DNA of 46,597 nucleotides, taken from positions 1 through 46,597 of the forward strand of contig QHVB01000021.1 of assembly GCA_003222195.1 (NCBI GenBank). The letters are read 5' to 3'. Position 1 is the first letter of the stretch. Every line of letters starts with the position of its first letter. The notes under the pieces are model-generated. The model searched no databases. It worked only from the letters and a program-made list of their open reading frames with translations, and was not told the DNA's origin. Below are positions 23,104 through 31,673 of this stretch, piece by piece. Made by a program: the position numbers and the translations under genes. The DNA is from Gemmatimonadota bacterium (GTDB lineage: Bacteria; Gemmatimonadota; Gemmatimonadetes; Gemmatimonadales; GWC2-71-9).

Positions 23104-24257
23104 TAGGGCGTAAGCTCGATCCCGGCCTGGTCGGCCCCGCCGAGCCGGTTCCCCGAGGAGTCGACGCCCGAGACTTTCAGCGCGAACTCGCTCGGGTTCG
23201 TCGCGTAGAAAATGGCGCTCTCGTAGCTGATGACGCCTTGCTGGTACCAGTGGAACAACGACTGGTCGAAGCTCTGCATTCCGTACTGCACCGAGCCCTC
23301 GGCGATGAGCTGCGGGATGTTGAGCAGCTTGGCGAGATCGCGGATGTTGTCGGCCACAGCCGCCGTATTGATCAGGATCTCGGCGGCCGGCACGCGGCCC
23401 CGACCGTCCCTGCGCGGCACGAGGCGCAGCGACACGATCGCCTGCAACGCGGTGGAGAGGAGGTGGCGAATCTCCTCGTGCTGGTGCGGCGGGAAAAACG
23501 AAATCACGCGGTTGATCGTCTGCGTGGTGTCCGTCGTGTGCAGCGTCGAAAACACCATGTGGCCGGTGTCCGCCGCCTTCAGCGCCGTGTCGAGTGTCTC
23601 CATATCGCGGATCTCACCGATCAGGATCAGGTCGGGATCCTGACGCAGCACGTGCCGCAGCGCCGAGTTGAACGACAGCGTGTCGTTGCCGACCTCGCGC
23701 TGCGAGATGTTGGCGTGCTGGTCGCGATGCAGGAACTCGATCGGGTCTTCGATCGTGATGATATTCACGCGCCGGTTCGTGTTCACGTGATTGATCATCG
23801 CCGCGAGCGCGGTCGATTTCCCCGACCCCGTCACTCCCGTCACGAGGACGAGCCCGCGCGGCTTGAGCGCGATCTCCTCGAGCACTCCGGGCAGGTTGAG
23901 CTCGCGGATCTGCTTCACCTCGTAGGGGATCGCCCGGAACGCGAACGCCACAGTGCCACGCTGCTGGTAGACGTTGGTGCGGAACCGGCCGACGCCGGGC
24001 ACGCCGATCGCGAAGTCCGCCTCCTTGTGCTCGGCGAACTCCTTCACCTGCCGCGGCGTCATGATTTGCTCGGCGAGCGACTTCAACTCTTCCGGCTTGA
24101 GCGGCGCCACCTCGAGCGCCACCAGATCGCCGTTCACCCTGATGGTCGCCGGCCGGCCGACCTTGAGCAGCAAGTCGGAGCCGTTGCGCTGCACCATCTG
24201 CGTGATTGCTTGTTTGAAGTTGAATGCCGGCAGATTGCTTTGTGTCGCCTCACCCAT
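23103..24257 (-). CDS. pilT: Type IV pilus retraction ATPase PilT family
   Basis: A 384-aa hexameric secretion-superfamily ATPase powering pilus retraction. The N-terminal PAS-like part '[21 protein letters not shown]' is followed by Walker A '[14 protein letters not shown]' (141-154), Asp box '[13 protein letters not shown]', Walker B '[23 protein letters not shown]', and the His box '[14 protein letters not shown]'. No other pilus gene is in the window. It sits between accB and accC, overlapping accB by 8 nt and accC by 1 nt, which is unusual. A PilU role cannot be excluded. Confidence 0.94.
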   Translation of the reverse strand: MGEATQSNLPAFNFKQAITQMVQRNGSDLLLKVGRPATIRVNGDLVALEVAPLKPEELKSLAEQIMTPRQVKEFAEHKEADFAIGVPGVGRFRTNVYQQRGTVAFAFRAIPYEVKQIRELNLPGVLEEIALKPRGLVLVTGVTGSGKSTALAAMINHVNTNRRVNIITIEDPIEFLHRDQHANISQREVGNDTLSFNSALRHVLRQDPDLILIGEIRDMETLDTALKAADTGHMVFSTLHTTDTTQTINRVISFFPPHQHEEIRHLLSTALQAIVSLRLVPRRDGRGRVPAAEILINTAAVADNIRDLAKLLNIPQLIAEGSVQYGMQSFDQSLFHWYQQGVISYESAIFYATNPSEFALKVSGVDSSGNRLGGADQAGIELTP

Positions 24258-24741
24258 GCGGATCCACCCGGAAAAGGACCTGGCCGAACTCCACCGGCTG
24301 CGCGTTTTGCGCGGTGACCTCTCGAATCACGCCTGCGACCTCGGATTCGATCTCGTTCATGATCTTCATGGCCTCGATGATGCAGACCACCTGCCCCACA
24401 TTCACCCGGCTGCCCACTTTGACGTAGGGCTGCGCGGCGGGCTCGGGCGACTGGTAGAACGTCCCCACCATCGGGGACTTGATCTCGAGCAATTGCGGTC
24501 CGGCAGAGGGTGCCGGCGCTTGGGAAGCCCCCGGAGCGCCCGGGGCGCTGGCCGATGCTGCAGTGGGTTGTGTGACAATGACATGGCCCCCCGCCCCCAC
24601 TCCGAGGGTGTTGCCATGCCCAGCCTTCGACACCCGCACCGACGACCAGGCGCCGAACAGACCGCGGCGGATCTCGATCGCCCCCACCTCTGGGGCGTCT
24701 TTCAGGATCTGCACGATCTGCGCAATGATGTCGAGCTTCAT
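24250..24741 (-). CDS. accB: Biotin carboxyl carrier protein of acetyl-CoA carboxylase
   Basis: A 163-aa BCCP. The biotinylated lysine is K126 in 'IIEAMKIMNEIES'. Before it lie 'IKSPMVGTFYQSPEPAAQPYVKVG', and a flexible Ala/Pro/Gly linker (55-82) joins it to the N-terminal domain 'IAQIVQILKDAPEVGAIEI'. ATG 24741 is chosen by length and by homology of the first residues. Its partner accC is one gene downstream, separated by pilT. The upstream peptidase is 26 nt away. Confidence 0.95.
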   Translation of the reverse strand: MKLDIIAQIVQILKDAPEVGAIEIRRGLFGAWSSVRVSKAGHGNTLGVGAGGHVIVTQPTAASASAPGAPGASQAPAPSAGPQLLEIKSPMVGTFYQSPEPAAQPYVKVGSRVNVGQVVCIIEAMKIMNEIESEVAGVIREVTAQNAQPVEFGQVLFRVDPHG

Positions 24742-24767
24742 ACCGTGAAGATACCCCCCCCGAGGCC

Positions 24768-25889
24768 CTACACCAGTTCCACGAGATCTGTGCAACCGTC
24801 GGTCAGCAACACGGGACCATCGGCCGACAGATGGACGTCATCCTCGATGCGCACACCGCCCCTGCCCGCGACGTATACGCCGGGCTCGATCGTCACGACG
24901 GCGTTCTCGGGCAGTGGATCCGCGGCCGTGCGCGCGAGCCGCGGCGCCTCGTGCACTTCGAGACCGACGCCGTGACCCGTCGAATGCCCGAACGCCGCGC
25001 CGAAGCCGCGCGCCTCAATCGGATCGCGCGCCAACGCATCGGCTTCGCGGCCGGTCATCCCCGCGCGGATCCCCTCGCGCGCGCGCCGCTGCGCCTCCTG
25101 CACGAGTCCGTACAGCGCACGCTGTGATTCATCGGCGCGCGCGCCGACGACCACGGTCCGCGTCATGTCGGCGCAATAACCGTCGACCACCGCACCAAAA
25201 TCCAGCAGCAACCATTCCCCCGGTGCCACCGGGCGCGCGCTCGTGTGTGCATGGGGCAGCGCGCTCCGCGGTCCGCTCGCCACGATCGTCGGGAACGGAT
25301 GTGCTTCGCTCCCGTGCCGCCGCAGCGCACCCTCGAGGAGTCCCGCGATCTCCAGCTCCGTTTGCCCACCCGCCGCCCGCACGGCGGCGAGCGTGTCTCG
25401 CAGCGCGGCCGTCGCCAGCTCCGCGGCGGCGCGAATCGCGGCAACCTCGCCCGGGTCCTTCCGCACGCGGAGCCGTTCCACCAGCTCGCCCGCGGGTTTC
25501 CAGCGCCACGCACTCGCGGCGGTGCTCGACAGGCGCTCGGCATCCTTCACGCTCAGCGCGTGCGTCTCGTAGCCGATCGTACCGAGCGTTCCGGTCGTGA
25601 CCGTCGGCAGTTCCTTGAGCAGCCGGTCCCAGACGCTCGTCCCCTCGATCTCGACGCGCGCCACGGTACCGGCTTGGTCGCGCGCCTGCTCGTCATAACG
25701 AAAGTCCGTCACCAGCAGCAGCATCCCGCGCGTTGCCACGACCACACCAGCCGATCCGCTGAAACCCGTCAGGTAGCGGATATTGGGACGCGACGTGACG
25801 AGCAACGCGTCCAGGCCTTCCGCTGCCAGCAGCGCGGCGAGCGCCGCGTGCCGCTCCGGCCGTCTATCGCGACTTGAGCCGGCTGACAA
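24768..25889 (-). CDS. M24 aminopeptidase (Xaa-Pro peptidase type)
   Basis: A 373-aa pita-bread metallopeptidase, cytoplasmic, releasing N-terminal residues before proline. The creatinase-like N-domain is 'LDALLVTSRPNIRYLTGFSGSAG'. Metal ligands are in 'LLDFGAVVDGYCADMTRT' (two Asp), 'FGHSTGHGVGLEVHEAP' (His), 'VVTIEPGVYV' (Glu) and 'GGVRIEDDV' (Glu). The first codon is TTG at 25889, inside the last 26 nt of aroQ; no better start was found, so the exact N-terminus is uncertain. It is commonly found with aroQ and accBC in bacteria. Confidence 0.92.
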   Translation of the reverse strand: MSAGSSRDRRPERHAALAALLAAEGLDALLVTSRPNIRYLTGFSGSAGVVVATRGMLLLVTDFRYDEQARDQAGTVARVEIEGTSVWDRLLKELPTVTTGTLGTIGYETHALSVKDAERLSSTAASAWRWKPAGELVERLRVRKDPGEVAAIRAAAELATAALRDTLAAVRAAGGQTELEIAGLLEGALRRHGSEAHPFPTIVASGPRSALPHAHTSARPVAPGEWLLLDFGAVVDGYCADMTRTVVVGARADESQRALYGLVQEAQRRAREGIRAGMTGREADALARDPIEARGFGAAFGHSTGHGVGLEVHEAPRLARTAADPLPENAVVTIEPGVYVAGRGGVRIEDDVHLSADGPVLLTDGCTDLVELV

Positions 25890-26307
25890 GGCCCTCGAGC
25901 CCCAGACGATAGCTGTCGGCCCCGAACCCCGTCACCACGCCGACGGCGAGATCCGCGAGTAAGGAGCGGCGCCGCTCCGGCTCGCGTCCGAAAATGTTGG
26001 AGAGATGCACTTCGACGAACGGCACGCGGACCGCGAGCAACGCGTCGCGCACCGCGAGACTCGTATGCGTAAAAGCCGCGGCGTTGATGACCGCCCCGTC
26101 GGCCTGCCCCTTCAACCCCTGGATCGCCTCGACCAGCTCGCCTTCATGATTCGTCTGGATCCAGGTGCACTCGACCCCCAACACGCGAGCGCGCTCCTTC
26201 GTCATGCGTTCGATGTCCGCGAGACTCGTGCGGCCGTAGATCTCAGGCTCGCGTTCGCCCAACAGATTCAGATTGGGGCCATTCAGCACGGCGATGCGGG
26301 GAGGCAC
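25864..26307 (-). CDS. aroQ: Type II 3-dehydroquinate dehydratase
   Basis: A 147-aa enzyme of the shikimate pathway converting 3-dehydroquinate to 3-dehydroshikimate. Signature 'IAVLNGPNLNLLGEREPEIYG' contains the catalytic Tyr; 'WIQTNHEGELVEAIQ', 'AVINAAAFTHTSLAVRDAL' with the active-site His, and 'FVEVHLSNIFGRE' follow. The start is GTG 26307, which overlaps the TPR stop (TAGTG) and gives the normal length. Confidence 0.96.
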   Translation of the reverse strand: MPPRIAVLNGPNLNLLGEREPEIYGRTSLADIERMTKERARVLGVECTWIQTNHEGELVEAIQGLKGQADGAVINAAAFTHTSLAVRDALLAVRVPFVEVHLSNIFGREPERRRSLLADLAVGVVTGFGADSYRLGLEGLVSRLKSR

Positions 26308-27917
26308 TAGGATTTGAGCTTCTTCAACCACTGCTGGAACTGATCCGCCTCCGCCTCGTCTTCGGGGGGCCGCTGCGTCCGGCCGGATGTGCGGCTGGCG
26401 CCGGGCGTCTTCGGAGATGCCGTCTCGGCAGCGGGCGTCCCCGCGCCGGGCTTGCCCCCGGCGAAGAACTCATCGAAGGAGAAACCGCCGGTCTTCGACC
26501 CATCACTCGGAGCCTGCGAGGGAGCAGCAGGCGTCTCGGCGGCAGCTGCGGTCTCCAGCGGTTGCGCACTCGCACGCCGTGCGACCTCCTCGCCGAAAAC
26601 GGAATCGAGCGAGATGTGGTCGTGCGCCGGATGGGAGGGCTCCCCGGGGAGTGGGCCAGCGACGTCGAACGCCGCACCCAAGGTGCTGTGTGGCTCATCG
26701 GCCGGTTGCGCTGCCTCCTCTGCCGGTCTGCCCGCCCAGATCCCTTTGAGAAAGGCTTGCGCAGAAATCCCTGAGCCCTTCTTGCCCCCGGAGGACAGCT
26801 GCTCGACTCTCCGCCGGAGTTTCGCGTCGTTCGGACGCTGCGCCAGCAATGCCTGGTAGACGCGTAGCGCATCCTGTTGATGCCCCTGTTTCAGATACAG
26901 CTCGGCCATCGTTTCCGTCAGCACGGGCTCGGCCCGTGACAGCATCGCGGTATCCGCCGCCCCGTCGTCGTCCGAAAGTGCGACGGCCGCGGGCGGAGGA
27001 GTAGGTGGAGGCGGGGAGACCCGCGCTGCCGAACGCGGCGGTGGCGGGGGCGGCGGGGGAGGCGGAGGCGGCGGAACGGGTGTCGGCGGCGGCGCGGCCC
27101 GTGGCCGCTGCGGGGCTCGTGACGCAGGAGTCTCTATCTCGTCGTCAGGCATGATCAGCGGTAGATCGACTTGCGGCAGGGCTTCGTCGAGGTCCGGTGC
27201 ACTCCCGGCGCCACGCCCGGTAGGCTCCGGTGCGTCCAGCTTGAACATGCCGCTGCCTTCGTACTGTGTGCGCGCCAGCCCTTCGATCTCCACCTGCTCG
27301 ATCTGCTGCGGATTCAGCTCGACGTCCTCTTGGACCTCCAACCCGTCTGCCTTTGCGGCCGCATGTGCATTGGGATTGAAGCTGATCGGGTTCTCGAAGT
27401 TCTCGACTTCGGGAGCCGCGGTCGACGGTCGGGAGGACTTGGCGAGCTCCACGGACTCGGGCTCTTCGTGTTCAACGGTGAAATCGGGCTTGGTCTTCGG
27501 AGTCGAGGCGGCGGCCTTCCCTTTAGCCCGCGCGAGCGCCTCCGCGGCATCCCCATTCATGGGGTCGGCGTTCAGCAGCCGGCCCAGCCACTCGACCTCC
27601 TCCTCATACTTCCCGTTCCGCTCCGCCAGCTCGGCGAGACCGCGCAGGGCAATGATGTTCTCCCCGTCGAGCTCCAGTACTTTCCGAAACACCCCCAACG
27701 CTCCGGCATCGTCTTTCTTGTCGACGAGGCAGCGAGCGTAGACGATGTAGGCGCTGACGTAATCGGGATGGAGTTTCAAGCCGTTCTGGCAGAGATCAAC
27801 CGCGTTATCTATAAGCCCTGCTTTACGATAGGCATCCGCGAGGGGCGCGAAGTTCCGCCCCTTCGGGTTGTCCCGAAAGCGCGCTTCTAGTTTGTCGATC
27901 TCGCTCGTGTAGGCCAC
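26307..27917 (-). CDS. TPR-repeat protein with proline-rich middle
   Basis: A 536-aa cytoplasmic scaffold of unknown role. N-terminal tetratricopeptide repeats cover about 1-130 ('FAPLADAYRKAGLIDNAVDLCQNGLKLHPDYVSAYIVYARCLVDKKD'), a disordered acidic stretch runs to about 285, then about 13 consecutive prolines, then another TPR ('ELYLKQGHQQDALRVYQALLAQRPNDAKLRRRVEQL') near 345-375. The last 150 residues are low complexity, with a short 'FSFDEFFAG' motif and 'QFQQWLKKLKS' at the end. No signal peptide is seen. It is the first gene of the long central operon, with a good promoter upstream. Confidence 0.85.
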   Translation of the reverse strand: MAYTSEIDKLEARFRDNPKGRNFAPLADAYRKAGLIDNAVDLCQNGLKLHPDYVSAYIVYARCLVDKKDDAGALGVFRKVLELDGENIIALRGLAELAERNGKYEEEVEWLGRLLNADPMNGDAAEALARAKGKAAASTPKTKPDFTVEHEEPESVELAKSSRPSTAAPEVENFENPISFNPNAHAAAKADGLEVQEDVELNPQQIEQVEIEGLARTQYEGSGMFKLDAPEPTGRGAGSAPDLDEALPQVDLPLIMPDDEIETPASRAPQRPRAAPPPTPVPPPPPPPPPPPPPRSAARVSPPPPTPPPAAVALSDDDGAADTAMLSRAEPVLTETMAELYLKQGHQQDALRVYQALLAQRPNDAKLRRRVEQLSSGGKKGSGISAQAFLKGIWAGRPAEEAAQPADEPHSTLGAAFDVAGPLPGEPSHPAHDHISLDSVFGEEVARRASAQPLETAAAAETPAAPSQAPSDGSKTGGFSFDEFFAGGKPGAGTPAAETASPKTPGASRTSGRTQRPPEDEAEADQFQQWLKKLKS

Positions 27918-27959
27918 GGCACCCCGTTTGACTGCCTAAGTCTATGTGGGAATTGGGCG

Positions 27960-27989
27960 AAGATAGTGTTGGGTGAACGTCGCTGTCAA
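27960..27989 (-). promoter_or_regulatory. Predicted sigma-70 promoter of the long central operon
   Basis: The minus strand has a perfect -35 TTGACA (27989-27984), an 18-nt spacer and a -10 TATCTT (27965-27960). Transcription would start near 27953, about 35 nt ahead of the TPR protein start at 27917. It lies back to back with the promoter of the PpiD-like gene. Confidence 0.6.
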
Positions 27990-28010
27990 ATGACCCGGCC
28001 GGCTGTGCGC

Positions 28011-28039
28011 TTGAGTTTGTGCGTTGTGGTTTTTAGACT
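28011..28039 (+). promoter_or_regulatory. Predicted sigma-70 promoter of the PpiD-like gene
   Basis: The plus strand has TTGAGT (28011-28016), a 17-nt spacer and TAGACT (28034-28039). Start near 28046 gives a leader of about 36 nt before ATG 28082, with GGAG ahead of it. The boxes are imperfect (four to five matches of six). Confidence 0.5.
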
Positions 28040-28081
28040 TATGCCCCTTCAGCCCTCGTTTGACCGGAATTCGGAGTCGCC

Positions 28082-29917
28082 ATGCTGCGCACCATGCGCG
28101 CCAATGCCAAATGGGTCTTTTACATCCTCGCCATCGCCTTTGTGGCATGGCTCGCCATCGGACAAGTGATGAGCATCCTCGGCCCCAGCGGCAATGTGGT
28201 GCTCCGCGTCAACGGCAGGGAGTTCCAGGTCGCGGAATACCAGCGGCGCGTGCAGGTCGCCTCGGAACAGTATCGGCAACAGAACGGGAGCGCCCCGGTC
28301 TCGAAAGAAGAAGACAAGCAGATCCAGGATCATGTCATTAACCAGATGATCGAGGACGCGCTTCTCGAGCAGGAGTACAAGCGGCTCGGCATTCGTGTGA
28401 GCGACGAGGAGATCATCGAGACCGCGCGGACGTCCCCGCCGCCCGAGGTGATGCGCGATCCGCAGTTCCAGACCGACAGCCAGTTCGATATCCGCAAATG
28501 GCAGCAGTTCATCTCGACGACGTCCGACCGCAATCTGCTCGCGCAGCTCGAGGCGATTTACCGCCAGCAGATTCCACTGATCAAGCTGCAGCAGTATCTC
28601 ACGAGCGACGTCTACGTTTCCGACGCCAAGCTTTGGCGGATCTATCGTGACCAGCACGACTCGGTGCGTATCGCCTCGCTCGCGATCTGGCCCTATACGG
28701 TTCCGGACACCAGCGCGATCAGCGACGCCGAGCTGGCGGCCTACGTCGCGAAGCACCCTGATGACTTCAAGCGCCCGGCCGTCGCGTACGTGAGGTTCAT
28801 CGCCCAGCCGCGCCTGCCGAACGCCGCCGACAGCGCGGTGGCTCGGACGCACGTCGCACGGGTGCGGAACGAGCTGGTGCATGGCGCGAAGTTCGAGGAC
28901 GTCGCGCGCCGCGAATCGAGCGACACCAACAGCGGCCAGCGCGGTGGCGATCTGGGCTGGATCAAGAAGAACGAGACGGGCTTCGTCCCAGAGTTCATGC
29001 AGGGCCTGCGGGGCCTCAAGCCTGGTCAGATCTCGGCGCCCGTGGCGTCGCGGTTCGGCTATCACCTGATCCGCGTCGACCAGGTGAAGGGCGACTCGTT
29101 GAAGGTTCGTCACATTCTGATCCCCGTCGCGCTCCAGGGCGAGCACCTCGATCACGTCGAGGCGCGCGCCGACACGCTCGAGCGCCTGGCTGCGGAGCGC
29201 GCCGACCCGACGGCGCTCGACAGCACCGCGCATCGCCTTGGGCTCCAGGTGTCGCCCCCGTATTCCGTGACCCAAGGCGAGCGCTTCACGCTCGGTCCGT
29301 ACGTCATCCCCGATGTGAGTGTGTGGGCCTTCGAAGCGCGACCCGGCGAGACCAGCCCGGTCATCGACGCCTCATCCGGCTACTACGTCTTCCGGCTCGA
29401 TTCGGTCACCGCGGCCGGTGTGCCGCCGCTGAAGCAGATTCGCGACCAGGTCAGTGGCCTGGTCCGACTGGAACGACAGAAGACGCTGGCGCGCCGTCGG
29501 GCCGACTCCCTGGCGACGCTGCTGCAAGGGACAAGCGATCTGGTCGCCGCGGCGAGCGCGCATGGGCTGCAAGCGGAGCGCTTGGGTCCGTTCACACGGA
29601 TTCGGCCGCCCAGCTATCTGGCGCGTGAGCCCGTGGTGGTCGGGGCGGCGTTCGGTCTCAAGATGGACGAGCGCAGCGGCGTGCTCCAGGGCGAGAGCGG
29701 CTACTTCATCATTCAGTCATCGCAACGCAAGCCCGCCGATTCCACCGCCTGGCTTGCGCAGCGCGATGTCCAGCGCACGCAGTTCCGCCAGGCGGCGATG
29801 CAAGCACGGATGCAGCAGTATATGGAGGATGTGCGCGCGCAGGCAAAGATCGTGGATCGGCGCAAAGACATCTTCAAATCCCAGGCCGCGGCCGACGCCA
29901 CGACTGGGTCGCTGTAA
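28082..29917 (+). CDS. Periplasmic peptidyl-prolyl isomerase / chaperone, PpiD-SurA type
   Basis: A 611-aa membrane-anchored chaperone for outer-membrane and secreted proteins. Residues 11-33 form an N-terminal anchor ('WVFYILAIAFVAWLAIG'), then a SurA_N-like helical part (38-165). A parvulin domain lies near 245-345: 'FEDVARRESSDTNSGQRGGDLGWIKKN', 'PEFMQGLRGLKPGQISAPVASRFGYHLIRVD'. A second, degenerate parvulin-like region follows at about 350-470. This resembles PpiD, which has one TM and periplasmic parvulin domains. It is a single-gene plus-strand unit, ending 2 nt from the convergent tatA. Confidence 0.9.
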   Translation: MLRTMRANAKWVFYILAIAFVAWLAIGQVMSILGPSGNVVLRVNGREFQVAEYQRRVQVASEQYRQQNGSAPVSKEEDKQIQDHVINQMIEDALLEQEYKRLGIRVSDEEIIETARTSPPPEVMRDPQFQTDSQFDIRKWQQFISTTSDRNLLAQLEAIYRQQIPLIKLQQYLTSDVYVSDAKLWRIYRDQHDSVRIASLAIWPYTVPDTSAISDAELAAYVAKHPDDFKRPAVAYVRFIAQPRLPNAADSAVARTHVARVRNELVHGAKFEDVARRESSDTNSGQRGGDLGWIKKNETGFVPEFMQGLRGLKPGQISAPVASRFGYHLIRVDQVKGDSLKVRHILIPVALQGEHLDHVEARADTLERLAAERADPTALDSTAHRLGLQVSPPYSVTQGERFTLGPYVIPDVSVWAFEARPGETSPVIDASSGYYVFRLDSVTAAGVPPLKQIRDQVSGLVRLERQKTLARRRADSLATLLQGTSDLVAAASAHGLQAERLGPFTRIRPPSYLAREPVVVGAAFGLKMDERSGVLQGESGYFIIQSSQRKPADSTAWLAQRDVQRTQFRQAAMQARMQQYMEDVRAQAKIVDRRKDIFKSQAAADATTGSL

Positions 29918-29919
29918 CC

Positions 29920-30141
29920 CTACTCTACCAGGCGCTTCGGCTTCGCATCCCGCGGCTGCTCTTCTCGTGACGACGAGGGCAGCTGATGGATGCTGTTTTC
30001 CGCGTCGGAGAGCGCGCGCTTGAATTCGCGCAATCCCTTGCCGACAGCCTTTCCCGCGTCCGGCAGCCGGTTGGCGCCGAAAACGAGCAGGACGATCAGC
30101 ATGAGAATCAGGATTTCACTGCCACTCAGATTCCCCAGCAT
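29920..30141 (-). CDS. tatA: TatA/E-family twin-arginine translocase subunit (copy 2)
   Basis: A 73-aa protein with an N-terminal membrane helix ('SEILILMLIVLLVFG'), the hinge 'FGANRLPDAGKAVGKGLREFKRAL' and an acidic amphipathic tail. It oligomerises to form the pore of the Tat pathway for folded proteins. It has Glu at residue 9, a position where TatB carries an acidic residue and E. coli TatA a Gln, so it could serve as the TatB-like partner. It lies 9 nt after the other copy. Confidence 0.88.
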   Translation of the reverse strand: MLGNLSGSEILILMLIVLLVFGANRLPDAGKAVGKGLREFKRALSDAENSIHQLPSSSREEQPRDAKPKRLVE

Positions 30142-30150
30142 GGGCGACCT

Positions 30151-30396
30151 CTACTGATTCAATCGCTTCGGTGCGGCCCCCCCGGCCCGCCCGGCTCCGG
30201 TTCCTGGTGAGCTCGGTGGCAGCGAATCGGACGACTCCGGCGGCTCGGCGGACTGTTCATCCTTCAGACCGCGCTTGAATTCCTTGATCCCCTTCCCGAT
30301 CGACGCGCCGATCTCCGGAATGCGCTTCGCCCCGAAGAACAGCACGAGGATCAGCAGCAGGATCGCGATTTCGGTGAAGCCGAGATTGCCGAGCAT
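30151..30396 (-). CDS. tatA: TatA/E-family twin-arginine translocase subunit (copy 1)
   Basis: An 81-aa TatA-like protein: helix 'FTEIAILLLILVLFFG', hinge 'FGAKRIPEIGASIGKGIKEFKRGL', Ser/Pro-rich tail. ATG 30396 is chosen because the preceding part of the frame lies in the DUF4321 gene gap and lacks homology. The tandem pair arose by duplication, to judge from 'MLGNL' shared by both. TatC is 13 kb away in this window, fused to LptD. Confidence 0.9.
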   Translation of the reverse strand: MLGNLGFTEIAILLLILVLFFGAKRIPEIGASIGKGIKEFKRGLKDEQSAEPPESSDSLPPSSPGTGAGRAGGAAPKRLNQ

Positions 30397-30406
30397 GTGC
30401 GCCTTT

Positions 30407-30679
30407 CTAAAAGAGCGAACGGGCCACGAGATACGCGATGACCACGCCGACGACGGCGAGGAGCGAGACATCGAGCCCGATTGGTCCGAGCGTAATCGAC
30501 AGCACCAGCAAATCCAGATGCACCGGCCCGATCGTCGGCGTCACCGACCACGTGAACACCTCTTTGGCCGGCCCCTGAGGCAAAAACCGTCTCAGAAAGG
30601 ACTGCAACAAGCCCCCCACCACGAAGCCTATCGCCAGAACCCCGAGATAGAAACCGGGACGACGGGGACCGTACGCCAC
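30407..30679 (-). CDS. DUF4321-family small membrane protein
   Basis: A 90-aa protein with two membrane segments, 'FYLGVLAIGFVVGGLLQSFL' (9-28) and 'LAVVGVVIAYLVARSLF' (74-90), and a central hydrophobic stretch. It fits the DUF4321 pattern of short proteins with the glycine-rich first helix and 'GLDV..L..VGVVIAYL'-type end. Function is unknown. It lies 3 nt after the polyprenyl synthetase and 10 nt before tatA. Confidence 0.7.
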   Translation of the reverse strand: MAYGPRRPGFYLGVLAIGFVVGGLLQSFLRRFLPQGPAKEVFTWSVTPTIGPVHLDLLVLSITLGPIGLDVSLLAVVGVVIAYLVARSLF

Positions 30680-30682
30680 GGC

Positions 30683-31672
30683 TTAGCTGCGCCGTTCCAC
30701 AGCGTAGGCGATGCTGCCCTGCAGCGCGTCACGCGCCGGCGAGGGCGGCAAGACATCCAGTTCGGCCTCGGCTTGTTGGGCAAGATCCAGGGCCCGCTGG
30801 CGCGCCGTCTCCAACCCCCCCGCGCTCTCTACTAAGCGGATCACTTCAGACACCAAGTCGTCACCCGGCTCCGCCGCTTCCATCAACTCGGCGATCACCC
30901 GCCGCCCGTCGGCCGATACGCGCGCCAGCGCGGCGATCAAGGGCAGCGTCACCTTATGCTCTCGCAAGTCCAGACCGGATGGCTTTCCAGTCACCGCCTC
31001 CGGCTGTGTGTAGTCCAGCAGGTCGTCGGTGATCTGGAAGGCCATGCCGAGCAGCATCCCAAAGCGCGCCAACGCGTGCCGGAAGGCGGGGGGCGCAGTC
31101 AGGGCGCCCACCTCGCACGCACCGGACAACAGCGAGGCGGTTTTGGCCCGAATCAGCTCGTCGTACGCGCGTTCGCCGTAGGCGAGCTTGTCGTGGGCTT
31201 CGAGCTGCCGCATCTCGCCCACGGTCATCTCATTGGTCACGCGCGCCAACACGCGCAGCGCCTCGTGGTCTTCCAGCCGCACCAGCTCGATGATCGCGCG
31301 CGAATAGAGATAGTCCCCCATGATCACGGCGATCTGGTGCGAGAACAGGGCATTGATCGTAGGCAGCCCGCGCCGCAGCACGGAGTGGTCCACCGAATCG
31401 TCATGTACGAGCGTGGCGAGGTGGATGAGCTCCACCACGGCGGCGAGGGTGACGGCACGCGGATCCTTCAATCCCGCCGCCTGATGACTCAGTAGGAGCA
31501 GCGTGGGGCGGAACAGCTTCCCCTTCATGTGGAGCAGGTGATCGTTCACCTCACTCACGATCGGAAAGTCCGCGGCGATCACACGCCGCAGCTCCAGCAC
31601 CACCTGTTCCAACTCACCGGCGACGGGCAGCTGGACGTCGCGCAGGCTGACGCGGGCGACCTGTTGACTCAC
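30683..31672 (-). CDS. Polyprenyl diphosphate synthase (class I trans-prenyltransferase)
   Basis: A 329-aa isoprenoid chain elongase. The first aspartate-rich motif is 'LVHDDSVDHSVLRRG' and the second is 'FQITDDLLDYTQ'. Other blocks are 'GKLFRPTLLLLSHQAAG' and 'GDYLYSRAIIEL'. Residues before the first motif are small, as in long-chain octaprenyl-type enzymes that make quinone side chains. It could also feed the GGGPS-like enzyme (inference). It follows the large TPR gene by one nt. Confidence 0.92.
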   Translation of the reverse strand: MSQQVARVSLRDVQLPVAGELEQVVLELRRVIAADFPIVSEVNDHLLHMKGKLFRPTLLLLSHQAAGLKDPRAVTLAAVVELIHLATLVHDDSVDHSVLRRGLPTINALFSHQIAVIMGDYLYSRAIIELVRLEDHEALRVLARVTNEMTVGEMRQLEAHDKLAYGERAYDELIRAKTASLLSGACEVGALTAPPAFRHALARFGMLLGMAFQITDDLLDYTQPEAVTGKPSGLDLREHKVTLPLIAALARVSADGRRVIAELMEAAEPGDDLVSEVIRLVESAGGLETARQRALDLAQQAEAELDVLPPSPARDALQGSIAYAVERRS

Positions 31673-31673
31673 G

